Source of the DNA: a virus
Virus record (IMG/VR): IMGVR_UViG_3300042806_000268
Location: 1 to 23,733 of that record
Reading direction: 5' to 3' (one strand)
Length of the DNA stretch: 23,733 nt
Within the stretch, counting starts at the first letter, position 1. Each line of letters begins with the position of its first letter. The notes below the pieces were generated by a model. That model was not told where the DNA came from and did no database searches. It was given only the letters and a program-made list of their open reading frames with translations. Shown piece by piece: positions 1 to 7,090 of this stretch. Made by a program: the position numbers and the translations under genes.

Positions 1-217
1 CTGCTACGATATTGTTCTGTTTAATTGATACAGTATCTTCTTCAGCATAAGGCATATATGGTGTTAGTGCTAATGAAACAGGTCCACCTGGTTTTGATTG
101 CATTGGTACAATCACAAATGGTTGTTTTATATCTGTTACTTCTGAATTGTTGTTATCAATCTTTTGGCCGATAACATCTTCACCTGTTGATAGTCTAAAT
201 ATTTTCAAATTGCTCAT
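1..217 (-). CDS. Sm-like (Hfq/LSm-type) small phage protein, 3' end cut by window edge
   Basis: The start codon ATG is at 217, preceded by AAAGGA 7 bases upstream. The frame stays open for 72 codons to the window end, so the C-terminus is missing. The protein begins MSNLKIFRLSTGEDVIG and continues with a proline-containing strand (KQPFVIVPM), a Gly-Gly turn, a leucine-rich strand and a second short strand (DTVSIKQNNIVA). This order of short beta strands, with a Gly-Glu-Asp-hydrophobic motif near residue 12, matches the protein at 16255-16665 (LINGDDIV) and resembles Sm-like barrels seen in marine T4-like phages. An RNA-binding role is inferred from fold only; I know no experimental function. 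A near-perfect sigma-70 promoter directly upstream (235-263) gives it its own transcription start after the replication operon. Confidence 0.6.
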   Translation of the reverse strand, partial: MSNLKIFRLSTGEDVIGQKIDNNNSEVTDIKQPFVIVPMQSKPGGPVSLALTPYMPYAEEDTVSIKQNNIVA

Positions 218-234
218 TATGTATCCTTTATTGT

Positions 235-263
235 ATTATATTACATTATTTACTTTTTGTCAA
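235..263 (-). promoter_or_regulatory. Consensus sigma-70-type promoter for the Sm-like gene at the left edge
   Basis: On the minus strand, TTGACA (258-263), a 17-base spacer and TATAAT (235-240) match the full bacterial consensus. The -35 box overlaps the last codons of the upstream RimK-RimB fusion gene. The predicted +1 lies near 228, leaving a leader of about 11 bases that holds an AAAGGA ribosome site before the ATG at 217. Confidence 0.8.
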
Positions 264-1734
264 TAGGTTTGATTCTTCTACTTAACACAAACTCTCGGTT
301 TGGATTTACCGAGGCGTTAAATTTTCTTATCATATCCCTATTTAACAATACGTCATTACGTGATCTGATTCTTTCATCAAGACCAAATTCTACATCTTTA
401 TAAACAAACCCGTTAAACGTTAAGTCTAATTTAACCACTGGCCTTTCTTCGCCTTTGTCGTCATCTACGTTTGCTCTAAAAATTTTTACTTTGCGTTCAA
501 GTTTACTTGTATGTTTTTTACCATTATACTTCCAAAATACTTTGCCATCTTTAATTTCTATTTCTTCAGCGTGTAATGCACTAACCTCTGCACCATTACC
601 TGTGTCTAATTTAGCTCTAATTAAACCTACACTTTTTAATTCTATTGTTTCAATGTAACCAATCTCTATGATTGATTGACGATCCCAATTGTCCCTATTA
701 TTTACATAATCAATAATATTATCAACTAATTGTTTACCTTTAATTGGACCTGTTGTGTTGGGTGTGTCAGCATAATCTTCATAATGATAACCTTCGTAAT
801 CTGCACCTGTTCCTGGTGAACCATTTGCCTCTAATACATAAATTTTATCTTTAAATATAATATGATCTACACCTACGATATATGCTTTTGTTGCACGTGC
901 TGTTCTTAAAACTATTTCTATTTCTTCATCAGATAATTTGTATGGTTCTGCTACTGCACCTCTATGAACGTTTGATCTAAATTCTCCTGACTTCTTAACA
1001 CGTCTAGTACAAGCAAATATTTTATTATCTACAACAAAGGTTCTTACATCTGAATCAGTTGGCATATATTCTTGTATTATTAATTCAGCATCGTGTTTAA
1101 ATAGCGCTTGTACTACTGATACCAATGAATCATAACTATCTACTTTAACTACACCGATACCTTGTGTACCTGTTAATGTCTTTACAATAACTGGAAACTT
1201 ATTACCTACAATTTTTAAAGCGTTATCTATATTTTTTTCATTTGATATAAATGCAGTCTTAGGAGTTGGTATATTAAACTTTTCAAATAACAAAGCAGAC
1301 GTAAGTTTATTATCACAAGTTAACATTGATGATCTAGTGTTTAACATAAATGCACCAGAGTTTTGAAATGCTGATATTAAAGAAAGACCTGCTTCATCTT
1401 CAATCGCACCTGCACGTGTTATAACAACAGTATCTTTTCCTACAAACGTATGTTCGTTGTCATCGCCATCATAGTTGTAAATGGTTAATGTATTTTTTTC
1501 TTCGTCTTTGTCTGTAATGATTGAGTGTTTAGTATTGATAACAAAAAAAGGTATTTTTCTTTTTTCACAAGATCTTTGTAAGAAACTTACTGTGATTTCT
1601 TTTTTTGTTTTTTTTATACCAGTCTTTTGCTGACGTACTTTAGGCGATGCCTTAGTTATAACAACAACTGTTATATTATTTTCTTTTGGCTTTTTAGCCT
1701 CTGTTATAAAGTCTTTAAACTTAGGTACTTGCAT
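250..1734 (-). CDS. RimK-type ATP-grasp ligase fused to a RimB-like aspartic (retropepsin-type) protease domain
   Basis: 494 residues. Residues about 140-345 form an ATP-grasp ligase of the RimK group: the phosphate loop KTLTGTQGIGV (185-195), the RimK-typical NVHRGA (255-260) and the metal-binding VLEANGSPG (300-308). RimK ligases add glutamates to the C-terminus of ribosomal protein S6. Residues about 356-486 look like the retropepsin-like family once called ATP-dependent zinc protease (PF05618, RimB): RAKLDTGNGAEVSALHA (373-389) holds the catalytic Asp-Thr-Gly, and VLLNRDMI (462-469) matches the family's LGR-type second motif. In some bacteria RimB is a separate protein that trims the glutamate tail, so here ligase and trimming domain share one chain. 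The first 140 residues contain a RimK-like N-terminal domain with a Lys-rich insert near 35-47. It follows RegA immediately (stop at 1735), so it is the last gene of the clamp operon. The substrate is inferred; another peptide-tagging target is possible. Confidence 0.78.
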   Translation of the reverse strand: MQVPKFKDFITEAKKPKENNITVVVITKASPKVRQQKTGIKKTKKEITVSFLQRSCEKRKIPFFVINTKHSIITDKDEEKNTLTIYNYDGDDNEHTFVGKDTVVITRAGAIEDEAGLSLISAFQNSGAFMLNTRSSMLTCDNKLTSALLFEKFNIPTPKTAFISNEKNIDNALKIVGNKFPVIVKTLTGTQGIGVVKVDSYDSLVSVVQALFKHDAELIIQEYMPTDSDVRTFVVDNKIFACTRRVKKSGEFRSNVHRGAVAEPYKLSDEEIEIVLRTARATKAYIVGVDHIIFKDKIYVLEANGSPGTGADYEGYHYEDYADTPNTTGPIKGKQLVDNIIDYVNNRDNWDRQSIIEIGYIETIELKSVGLIRAKLDTGNGAEVSALHAEEIEIKDGKVFWKYNGKKHTSKLERKVKIFRANVDDDKGEERPVVKLDLTFNGFVYKDVEFGLDERIRSRNDVLLNRDMIRKFNASVNPNREFVLSRRIKPIDKK

Positions 1735-2169
1735 TTATTCACCATTTGTTTCATTATCTTTTGTAATCTTTTTACCAATATTGTATTTAGCTGATAGTGT
1801 CCATTCTTTTTTTTCTTTGAATGGTAATACTTTAATTTGACTTAAAGGTGCTTTGTTTTCAGCTGCCTCTTTTTTAACTATATCAATTAAAGCCCAATCT
1901 TGCAATAGAATTGCAATTGTATTTCTTCTTTGAATATCGTTTTCTGATAACGTAGCAGTTTTACCATCAAGAGCAAATAACTCTTTAAAGTGTACTATGT
2001 AATATTTACCTTGTTTATGAAGTATATGACAAGACTGAAATAATGTCTTATCTTTCCTGGATGCTACACCTATTCTTGTAAGTGTTTCTCTTACTTTCAA
2101 AAAGTCATCAGGCTGTTTGATTGTTACCTCTAACATATCCTCTATTGACCACTTAATGCTCTCACTCAT
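1735..2169 (-). CDS. regA: RegA translational repressor of early mRNAs
   Basis: 144 residues. T4 RegA binds AU-rich sites at the starts of early phage mRNAs and blocks ribosome loading. The match to T4 RegA is direct along most of its length: a block with PDDFLKVRETLTRIGVA (18-34), then QSCHILHKQGKYYIVHFKE, IAILLQDWALIDIV and a C-terminal WTLSAKYNIGKK. About a dozen N-terminal residues and a Ser/Asp/Asn-rich tail are extra relative to T4 (122 residues). The start ATG overlaps the stop codon of the clamp-loader small subunit by one base, which suggests translational coupling. As in T4, it lies just after genes 45, 44 and 62, whose mRNAs T4 RegA is known to repress. The many AT-only starts in this window would be natural targets, but that is inference. 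Confidence 0.95.
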   Translation of the reverse strand: MSESIKWSIEDMLEVTIKQPDDFLKVRETLTRIGVASRKDKTLFQSCHILHKQGKYYIVHFKELFALDGKTATLSENDIQRRNTIAILLQDWALIDIVKKEAAENKAPLSQIKVLPFKEKKEWTLSAKYNIGKKITKDNETNGE

Positions 2170-2561
2170 TAATTTCTCCCACCTTTAAATAACTTTGTCT
2201 TAATATGTTCAAGTTGTTCTTTGGTCAATATAGTTAAGGCCTCTCTTGCCTTTTCATTGCTATAACCATAATACTCTTTTACATACTCTAAATCTTTTAA
2301 CTTGGTTTGTGATAACCACTTACCACCAAATCGCTTCTTTTTTCTGATACTATTTATTAAAAAATGAAATTGTAACTTCTTAGGTAGAAAGTGTAGACCG
2401 TTCATTTCGTTGGCCGGCATTAGTGTATCCCAAAACATAGAAAGACAACGATTTATAATGTAGGGTGGAAACTTCTTTTCCCACGTCAAATCGTCACTGT
2501 CTAATAGTGGTTCTTTTGTTTCGTTAATGGCTTTAAGATAATCTTTTAATTCGTAACTCAT
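2169..2561 (-). CDS. 62: Clamp loader small subunit, gp62
   Basis: 130 residues. In T4, one gp62 with four gp44 subunits loads the gp45 clamp. Recognition rests on the fit to gp62-type sequence (FPPYIINRCLSMFWDT at about 32-47, then LHFLPKKLQFHFLINSIRKKKRF at 56-78 and KWLSQ) and on position between gp44 and RegA. It is shorter than T4 gp62 (187 residues), as is usual in marine T4-like phages. The start overlaps the gp44 stop by four bases (ATGA), so the two loader subunits are probably translationally coupled. No nucleotide-binding motif is present, as expected for this subunit. Confidence 0.88.
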   Translation of the reverse strand: MSYELKDYLKAINETKEPLLDSDDLTWEKKFPPYIINRCLSMFWDTLMPANEMNGLHFLPKKLQFHFLINSIRKKKRFGGKWLSQTKLKDLEYVKEYYGYSNEKAREALTILTKEQLEHIKTKLFKGGRN

Positions 2562-3502
2562 TTGAATTTACACCCAGCCATTATTTCAGTTAAACAAGCA
2601 ACCATATTAATTTCTTGGTCAGCAACAAAGGCAGCCTTATATTGATAACCAGCAATAATTAATACTGCTTGAGGTATTGATTTGGGTTCTAAATGTTCAT
2701 AAAGATTGTCATAGATACTTGTAAACAAAGCACTAGGTTCTTTATCTAGGTTTTGTATAACCCATTTTCTCATACCATTAAAGTCTTTATCTTTCAACTT
2801 AACAATAAGGTCTTTGTTATTTTGTTCTGATAAACTAAAAAGAATACCACTATCAATTTTACCACGTACTGAATATCTTTGTAATTCATTTATGGTTCTT
2901 CTAAAGTCTGGATAGTATTTTTGTATTACTTCTGCCAATACTTTTTTATCAAAGTCAACATTTTCATCTTTTAATATAATGGATAATCTATCCATAAATT
3001 GTGTAGCTGTTTTAACTTTTTGACCATTGACAATTCTAAAGTCAATTACAGTACAACGACTTTGTAAGGCAGGTATGATTTTGTTTTTATAATTACAAGT
3101 AAAGATAAATCTACAGTTATTAAAAAACGTTTCAATAAAGTTTCTTAATGCTGGCTGTACCGATTCGGCATTCATATAATCGGCCTCATCTATAATTATT
3201 ACTTTGTGATTTGCTGAAGCCGTTAATGATACAGTTGATGCAAAGTTTTTAATTTTGTTTCTTAACGTATCAATATAACGACCTTCATCTGAACCATTTA
3301 TGATAATGTAATCAACACCTATTTCTTCACATAAGGCACGTGCTACAGTTGTTTTACCTGTACCTGGTGTACCTGATAATAATAGATTGGATATTTCTTT
3401 TTTCTTAACAAACTCTAAGAAGGTTTGTTTTAAATCTTCTGATAAGATACAATCTTGTATTTTCTTTGGTCGATACTTCTCAACCCATAAAAAATCTGAC
3501 AT
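2558..3502 (-). CDS. 44: Clamp loader large subunit, gp44 AAA+ ATPase
   Basis: 314 residues. It is the ATPase of the clamp loader and opens the gp45 ring at primer-template junctions. The N-terminus WVEKYRPK (6-13) is typical of RFC/gp44 loaders. Walker A is GTPGTGKT (44-51), Walker B with the DEAD box is IIIDEAD (102-108), sensor 1 is FTCNY (134-138), and the SRC arginine finger is at 148-150. The length agrees with T4 gp44 (319). A TAGGAG ribosome site lies 9 bases before the ATG at 3502. It follows gp45 after a 30-base gap and overlaps gp62, giving the standard T4 order 45-44-62-regA. Confidence 0.96.
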   Translation of the reverse strand: MSDFLWVEKYRPKKIQDCILSEDLKQTFLEFVKKKEISNLLLSGTPGTGKTTVARALCEEIGVDYIIINGSDEGRYIDTLRNKIKNFASTVSLTASANHKVIIIDEADYMNAESVQPALRNFIETFFNNCRFIFTCNYKNKIIPALQSRCTVIDFRIVNGQKVKTATQFMDRLSIILKDENVDFDKKVLAEVIQKYYPDFRRTINELQRYSVRGKIDSGILFSLSEQNNKDLIVKLKDKDFNGMRKWVIQNLDKEPSALFTSIYDNLYEHLEPKSIPQAVLIIAGYQYKAAFVADQEINMVACLTEIMAGCKFK

Positions 3503-3532
3503 AATATAAACTCCTATTGTTAGTTGTTAATA

Positions 3533-4198
3533 TTAAAATTCAGAATCAGGTTCTAATGCTATCCAATATTGTATAGGTTTTGTTCTATTATTAAAGTGAC
3601 TGATTTTTTGTTTTGATATAGATACATCATAATCATCATTAATAATTTTAAAATTTTCTGCTCTAAAGTATGCAGTAAACGTTTTATCTGTTTCGCCTAT
3701 AGTTAAAGACCAATCGTTTGATGATTTGTTCTTTTTATCTGTTGCTACTATTTTAATAGACTTACCATCACCTTTAACAGCGACATCTGGTAGATTTAAA
3801 GTATTACACGCCTTTAGTAATTTGGCATAGTCATCTTTTTTTAAAGTAAACACTACAGTTTTATCTGGCATAGTAATACCTTTTGATACTGATAATACTA
3901 CTGATTTATCTGAAAAGAAATATTTGATTGCTTGTTTTGTTGCCTCGTCAGCAATTGTTACATACTCTCCACCGTTAAATTTTAAAGCTGGTTTATTAAA
4001 TAACTCAACTGCTCTTAAAAATTCTGGTAAATCATATACACCAAATTCTGCTTCAAATTTTTCTGTTATGTCTGCTTCTGCCAATATGTTTTTACCTTGT
4101 GATATTGTATTAATTTTCTTTCCAGGTCTAAATAAAATATTTTGATTTATTTCTGAAAAGTTTTTTAGTATCGCAAGTGTATCTGTACTTAGGTTCAT
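3533..4198 (-). CDS. 45: Sliding clamp / DNA polymerase processivity factor, gp45
   Basis: 221 residues from the ATG at 4198. The trimeric clamp tethers the phage DNA polymerase and, in T4, activates late transcription through gp55 and gp33. The N-terminus MNLSTDTLAILKNFSEIN closely follows T4 gp45 (MKLSKDTTALLKNFATIN), and the C-terminus ends WIALEPDSEF, like the T4 VALEADSTHDF end; total length is close to T4 (228). I chose the ATG at 4198 instead of the in-frame ATG at 4216 because a strong AAGGAGA ribosome site falls just upstream of 4198 and because the start then aligns with T4. The upstream small gene ends at 4200, so the genes are tightly packed. Residues between the ends are weakly conserved, as is normal for this family. 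Confidence 0.93.
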   Translation of the reverse strand: MNLSTDTLAILKNFSEINQNILFRPGKKINTISQGKNILAEADITEKFEAEFGVYDLPEFLRAVELFNKPALKFNGGEYVTIADEATKQAIKYFFSDKSVVLSVSKGITMPDKTVVFTLKKDDYAKLLKACNTLNLPDVAVKGDGKSIKIVATDKKNKSSNDWSLTIGETDKTFTAYFRAENFKIINDDYDVSISKQKISHFNNRTKPIQYWIALEPDSEF

Positions 4199-4199
4199 T

Positions 4200-4460
4200 T
4201 CACTTCTCCTTATCATAGTTTAATAATAATATAACATAATGTACTGCCTTTAATAGATCAGCACGATTATATCCGTTCTTCTTACCATACCTACACAAGT
4301 ATTTAATTGCGTTGGCGTGACAAAAATCTTTACCAATGTTTAAAGTCTTAAACAAATCTTGTACTTGAAAACCATCACTGCCAACAGAATAGTGTTGACC
4401 ATAAGTGGAAGTAATGTAGTTTGAGATTTCTTTTAAGATTTTATCTTCATTGTATTTCAT
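4200..4460 (-). CDS. DUF3310-like small protein
   Basis: 86 residues. The C-terminal half, ANAIKYLCRYGKKNG (about 50-64) followed by DLLKAVHYVILLL (69-81), fits the small phage family DUF3310, whose members show a NAIKYIxRxxxKxG...DLxKAxxYL pattern and are sometimes annotated as nucleotide-kinase-like or phosphohydrolase-like. I know no proven activity. It is the first gene of the clamp operon, two bases before gp45. There is no Shine-Dalgarno sequence; the promoter at 4467-4495 ends six bases before the ATG, so its message is probably leaderless. Confidence 0.6.
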   Translation of the reverse strand: MKYNEDKILKEISNYITSTYGQHYSVGSDGFQVQDLFKTLNIGKDFCHANAIKYLCRYGKKNGYNRADLLKAVHYVILLLNYDKEK

Positions 4461-4466
4461 ATTATC

Positions 4467-4495
4467 AATATATCACAATATGAAAAAAATGTCAA
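4467..4495 (-). promoter_or_regulatory. Strong sigma-70-type promoter of the clamp/RegA operon, predicted leaderless
   Basis: On the minus strand, TTGACA (4490-4495), a 17-base spacer and TATATT (4467-4472). Six bases (GATAAT) separate the -10 box from the ATG at 4460, which places the predicted +1 on the A of the ATG. No purine-rich ribosome site is present. Confidence 0.75.
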
Positions 4496-4499
4496 GGTG

Positions 4500-5084
4500 T
4501 TATACGTTAAGACTTATTAATTTATTTTCGTAGTCTGTAATATCATCTTGTACTTCAATAGGTAATAAATCAAAAGCAGGAGTAAAATATTTAGTTTCTA
4601 ATTTATCTTTATTATAATCATAAACTTTAATTTCAGCTTTCTCATATAACTCTTTAGTAGTACATTTTAATATTGATTTCGGATTAAAACTTGATAATAT
4701 TCTATTTTCAGTTTTTAACATTCTACAACATATACACATAATATTTAATATTTTTCTATATAACTCTTTATCTAAATATTTTTTTCTATATTCTGGTTCA
4801 ATTATCATTTGAAAAAAATGAGAAGATGGTCTTAAGCAATGGTCATTAGTTAGTTTTTTGTTATCTTTTTTAAAATCTTTTGGGAATTGAGATACTGCAT
4901 TATGACTAGCAAATAAAGGAATATTATATCTACAAGTACTATCATAAACACTTCTTGCAAAATATCGTTTAAGTGTTTTTCTGTATAGTTTATTGGTATT
5001 ACTATCAAACAAAGATATCTTGTGTTTGTAATCTTCGAAAGATATATCTACTACTTGATCGGGTACTTTGTTTGGTATTATCAT
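4500..5084 (-). CDS. Unknown protein paired with ParB-like gene
   Basis: 194 residues from ATG 5084; a GTG five codons upstream (5099) is possible but has no ribosome site. The ATG comes just after the stop of the ParB-like gene at 5086, so the two are likely co-transcribed. I do not recognise the family. Visible features are a central NDHCLRPSSHFFQMI segment (about 80-94) with two His and a Cys, a Cys-rich stretch IMCICCRMLKTENRIL, and a mixed charged C-terminus. No signal peptide or membrane segment is seen. The His/Cys cluster could bind metal, for example in a nuclease, but that is a guess. The gene's strong A/T bias matches its ParB-like neighbour. Confidence 0.75.
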   Translation of the reverse strand: MIIPNKVPDQVVDISFEDYKHKISLFDSNTNKLYRKTLKRYFARSVYDSTCRYNIPLFASHNAVSQFPKDFKKDNKKLTNDHCLRPSSHFFQMIIEPEYRKKYLDKELYRKILNIMCICCRMLKTENRILSSFNPKSILKCTTKELYEKAEIKVYDYNKDKLETKYFTPAFDLLPIEVQDDITDYENKLISLNV

Positions 5085-5085
5085 A

Positions 5086-6030
5086 TTATTTAAACTCACT
5101 AGGTAATTGTGGTAAAAATGTAAACTGTAATTCTTTTACTTTTTTTTCATCAAGTAGTTTAATAAATTGTCTCATTTCATTTACTCTATTTTCAAATAAT
5201 TTTAGTTTTGCTTTTCTTACTGCAAGAATATGATTAGGATTAGGGTTTTCAATATAAGCTAATACGTTAACATTACAAGATGGGTGTTTTAATTGAGCTT
5301 TAACGAAAGAATTAAATATTCTACTATCATAATCTTTATCATCATTTTCATTATAAAATTGTTGTTTAAAATATACTGTATTGTCATCAGAATTTAATTC
5401 TATTTTTTTAGGTGTAGAAACAGCAATATTAAAATTTGCATTTATATAATCATCTGCTGTCGTGGCATTATAATTTTTACAAATTGTTGGACTAAGTTTT
5501 GTATCAAATAATATATCTGATAACAATTTATTAATTTTTTTTGGAGATACTTGCTGATCTTTTAACGACTGTCTAACATCATCTTCAGTAGGTTTGATTA
5601 AATTTAATTTTATTTGATTCAAAGTAGTTACTACTATATCGTGGTCTGTTCTAGGATTTCTAATAAACTCATCATTATCAGGATTGTTTTCTACAGACGT
5701 CCAGGTTGTTTGCCAGTATTCAGCTAATTTATTTTTAAAGTCTATAAATTTAACTACTGCGACTGTAATATATTCTTGGTTTTCTAATACGTGTGCATTG
5801 TATTTGTGGTAGCCGGAAACTAATGTACAATCTTCTAATACACACGGTGGTGTATTTAATTCTGTATTATAGGTTCTATTTCTTATAGCTTTTTGAAATT
5901 TATTTACAATGTTAAAATCTATTATTCTATTATTTTTTTCAGCTTTAATATCTTTAACTTTTACTATTTTTGATTCAATAAAAACTAGGCCGTTAGAAAC
6001 TGGTATCTTTATTTTTACGTCTTTATTCAT
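5086..6030 (-). CDS. ParB/sulfiredoxin-fold-like protein
   Basis: 314 residues. The N-terminal third resembles the ParB-like nuclease/sulfiredoxin fold: VKVKDIKAEKNNRIID (about 23-38), then PPCVLEDCTLVSGYHKYNAHVLEN (61-84), where GYHKYNAH stands in for the GxHRxxA signature, and ITVAVVKFID (88-97). Members of this fold act as CTPases or nucleases, or occur as adaptor domains in phage and defence proteins. A helical middle (EDDVRQSLKDQQVSPKKINKLLSDIL) could be a helix-turn-helix. The C-terminal half, with HILAVRKAKLKLFENRVNEM, is unfamiliar. It has its own promoter (6066-6094) behind the Hsp20 terminator and is followed by the unknown gene at 4500-5084. The ParB-like call is by motif only. Confidence 0.65.
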   Translation of the reverse strand: MNKDVKIKIPVSNGLVFIESKIVKVKDIKAEKNNRIIDFNIVNKFQKAIRNRTYNTELNTPPCVLEDCTLVSGYHKYNAHVLENQEYITVAVVKFIDFKNKLAEYWQTTWTSVENNPDNDEFIRNPRTDHDIVVTTLNQIKLNLIKPTEDDVRQSLKDQQVSPKKINKLLSDILFDTKLSPTICKNYNATTADDYINANFNIAVSTPKKIELNSDDNTVYFKQQFYNENDDKDYDSRIFNSFVKAQLKHPSCNVNVLAYIENPNPNHILAVRKAKLKLFENRVNEMRQFIKLLDEKKVKELQFTFLPQLPSEFK

Positions 6031-6065
6031 AATATATTTTTGTTTTCAAGTTAAGTTATACATAT

Positions 6066-6094
6066 AATATAACATATATTTTTGATTATTACAA
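6066..6094 (-). promoter_or_regulatory. Sigma-70-type promoter for ParB-like/unknown pair
   Basis: On the minus strand, TTGTAA (6089-6094), 17 bases, then TATATT (6066-6071). The predicted +1 is near 6059, leaving about 29 bases of AT-rich leader before the ATG at 6030, with no clear Shine-Dalgarno sequence. It sits between the Hsp20 terminator and the gene. Confidence 0.6.
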
Positions 6095-6139
6095 TGGTTA
6101 TACAAAAGAAATATGCTAATTAAATCAATGACATATGTT

Positions 6140-6165
6140 AAAGGGCCAAACTAAATTGGCCCTTT
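6140..6165. terminator. Hairpin terminator after Hsp20
   Basis: AAAGGGCCAA (6140-6149) and TTGGCCCTTT (6156-6165) form a perfect 10-bp stem with a 6-base loop, 13 bases past the Hsp20 stop codon. The stem ends in three U on either strand, with little further U tract on the minus strand, so it may act as a terminator or an mRNA 3'-end stabiliser. Confidence 0.75.
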
Positions 6166-6177
6166 AATAACTTTAAA

Positions 6178-6621
6178 CTACTTAATATCAATAGTTCTTG
6201 GTTTTTTTGTTTCAGGTATAATCTTCTCTAATGATACCTTTAATAGACCATCTTTTAATTCAGCGCCTTTGATTTCTACATCATCAGCGATTGTAAATGA
6301 TCTTTCAAAGTATCTTTTAGCGATACCTTTGTACAGTGTATTATCTTTGACTTCCTCTTTATCAGATTTTTTAGATTTGATAGTTAACTGTCCATCTTCA
6401 AAGGTTACGTCTATATCTTTTTTATTGTAACCAGCAAGAGCCACTTCAATATCATATTTGTTCTTAGCTGTTTCTACAATATTGTATGGTGGATAATTTA
6501 CTGTTGGGACTCTTAATCCAAAGTCGTCATTTAGCATTGACTCAAAGTGGTCAAATACATTATTAAACCCTATGGATAAAGGTCTTAGTTGATTGAATAT
6601 GCTTAATTGTTTATTAGTCAT
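6178..6621 (-). CDS. hsp20: Hsp20 family small heat-shock chaperone
   Basis: 147 residues. Small heat-shock proteins hold unfolding proteins in the cytoplasm without ATP. The N-terminal segment LRPLSIGFNNVFDHFESML is IbpA-like. The alpha-crystallin domain spans about 43-140: YNIVETAKNKYDIEVALAGYNKKDIDV, then LTIKS, a GIAKRYFERSF strand and the DGLLKVSLEK strand (about 118-128). The C-terminal motif is RTIDIK in place of the usual I-x-I. Length is normal. An AAGGAGA ribosome site precedes the ATG at 6621. The leader has an overlapping sigma-70-like and exact T4-late promoter (6682-6714) and a hairpin, so expression may start early and continue late. Hsp20 genes are common in marine T4-like phages; a role in virion assembly is often suggested but not shown here. 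Confidence 0.95.
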   Translation of the reverse strand: MTNKQLSIFNQLRPLSIGFNNVFDHFESMLNDDFGLRVPTVNYPPYNIVETAKNKYDIEVALAGYNKKDIDVTFEDGQLTIKSKKSDKEEVKDNTLYKGIAKRYFERSFTIADDVEIKGAELKDGLLKVSLEKIIPETKKPRTIDIK

Positions 6622-6651
6622 TTTTATCTCCTTTTGTTAAGCAAGTTAAAA

Positions 6652-6678
6652 TTGAAAGCCCACTATTGGCACTTTCAA
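6652..6678 (-). other. Hairpin in the hsp20 5' leader
   Basis: TTGAAAG and CTTTCAA (7 bp) enclose a CCA/TGG inner stem with an ATAG loop, just downstream of the promoter and about 30 bases before the hsp20 start. It does not cover the AAGGAGA site. On the minus strand it is followed by AATTTTAAC, so attenuation is possible but weakly supported. Confidence 0.5.
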
Positions 6679-6681
6679 TAT

Positions 6682-6714
6682 TATTTATATAGTTATTCAA
6701 CTATACTTTGTCAA
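6682..6714 (-). promoter_or_regulatory. Overlapping sigma-70-like and T4-late promoter for hsp20
   Basis: TTGACA (6709-6714), 17 bases and TATATA (6686-6691) form an early-type promoter. The overlapping TATAAATA (6682-6689) is an exact T4 late promoter. Both give a leader of roughly 55 bases to the ATG at 6621. Confidence 0.7.
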
Positions 6715-6715
6715 G

Positions 6716-6824
6716 TGGTGGTTTGTTTATCACGGAGTAAACCACCAAACACCGATTTTCTACAGTATTTTAAAGTAAATACTGAACTTTTTAACGCCGA
6801 CTAGGTCTTATGAATTGCCTAGTC
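6716..6824. other. Structured gene-free spacer with three inverted repeats between rpsU and hsp20
   Basis: Three inverted repeats lie in a row in the 238-base spacer 6622-6859: TGGTGGTTT/AAACCACCA (6716-6724 and 6739-6747), directly against the -35 box of the hsp20 promoter; CAGTATTT/AAATACTG (6763-6770 and 6777-6784, 6-base loop); and GACTAGG/CCTAGTC (6799-6805 and 6818-6824, 12-base loop). None carries a proper U tract in the minus direction. Two near copies of TCGGYGTT lie between them on the minus strand. It could be a small RNA, a 3' UTR with protective hairpins for rpsU, or operator sites. I see no ORF with a ribosome site. Confidence 0.5.
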
Positions 6825-6859
6825 TATAATATATATACAGGTTCAATATAACGTTAAAA

Positions 6860-7069
6860 CTAGTAACCTCTTAGATTTCTTAGTTCTTTTTGCTTCTTTA
6901 AAAAGTTAGCTCGCATTTCTTTTGCTTTTCTAACTCTTTTTTCAGATGGCTTTTCATAAGTCTGTTTCATCTTGTACAGTCTCATAACGCCTTCTTTAAG
7001 AAGTTTCTTTTTAAGAATACGCATTGCCTTTTCGACATTGTTATTCTTAACTTCTACTTTGAGTCCCAA
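6860..7069 (-). CDS. rpsU: 30S ribosomal protein S21 homologue (TTG start)
   Basis: 69 residues, full length for S21. In bacteria S21 sits on the 30S platform near the anti-Shine-Dalgarno end of 16S rRNA and supports initiation. The family signature is clear: VEKAMRILKKKLLKEGVMR (12-30), then YEKPSEKRVRKAKEMR (39-54) and a basic tail. Translation must start at TTG 7069, because a TAA stop lies immediately upstream in frame and the next Met is internal. A perfect AAGGAGGT ribosome site lies about 9 bases before the TTG and is the strongest in the window. A long hairpin (7091-7127) precedes it. S21 genes are known in some marine phages; an exchange for host S21 to bias ribosomes is a published idea for the family, not shown here. 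Confidence 0.93.
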   Translation of the reverse strand: MGLKVEVKNNNVEKAMRILKKKLLKEGVMRLYKMKQTYEKPSEKRVRKAKEMRANFLKKQKELRNLRGY

Positions 7070-7090
7070 TTAAATATACCTCCTTAGGGT

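Noticed and set aside
6607-6804. Plus-strand 65-codon frame in the rpsU-hsp20 spacer
   Set aside because: It begins inside hsp20, crosses the hsp20 leader, promoter and hairpins, and encodes an unremarkable Tyr/Leu-rich chain. The regulatory reading explains the region better.
6716-6824. A tRNA or known riboswitch in the structured spacer
   Set aside because: The stems do not form a cloverleaf, there is no anticodon arm or T-loop in the right place, and I cannot match a known riboswitch core.
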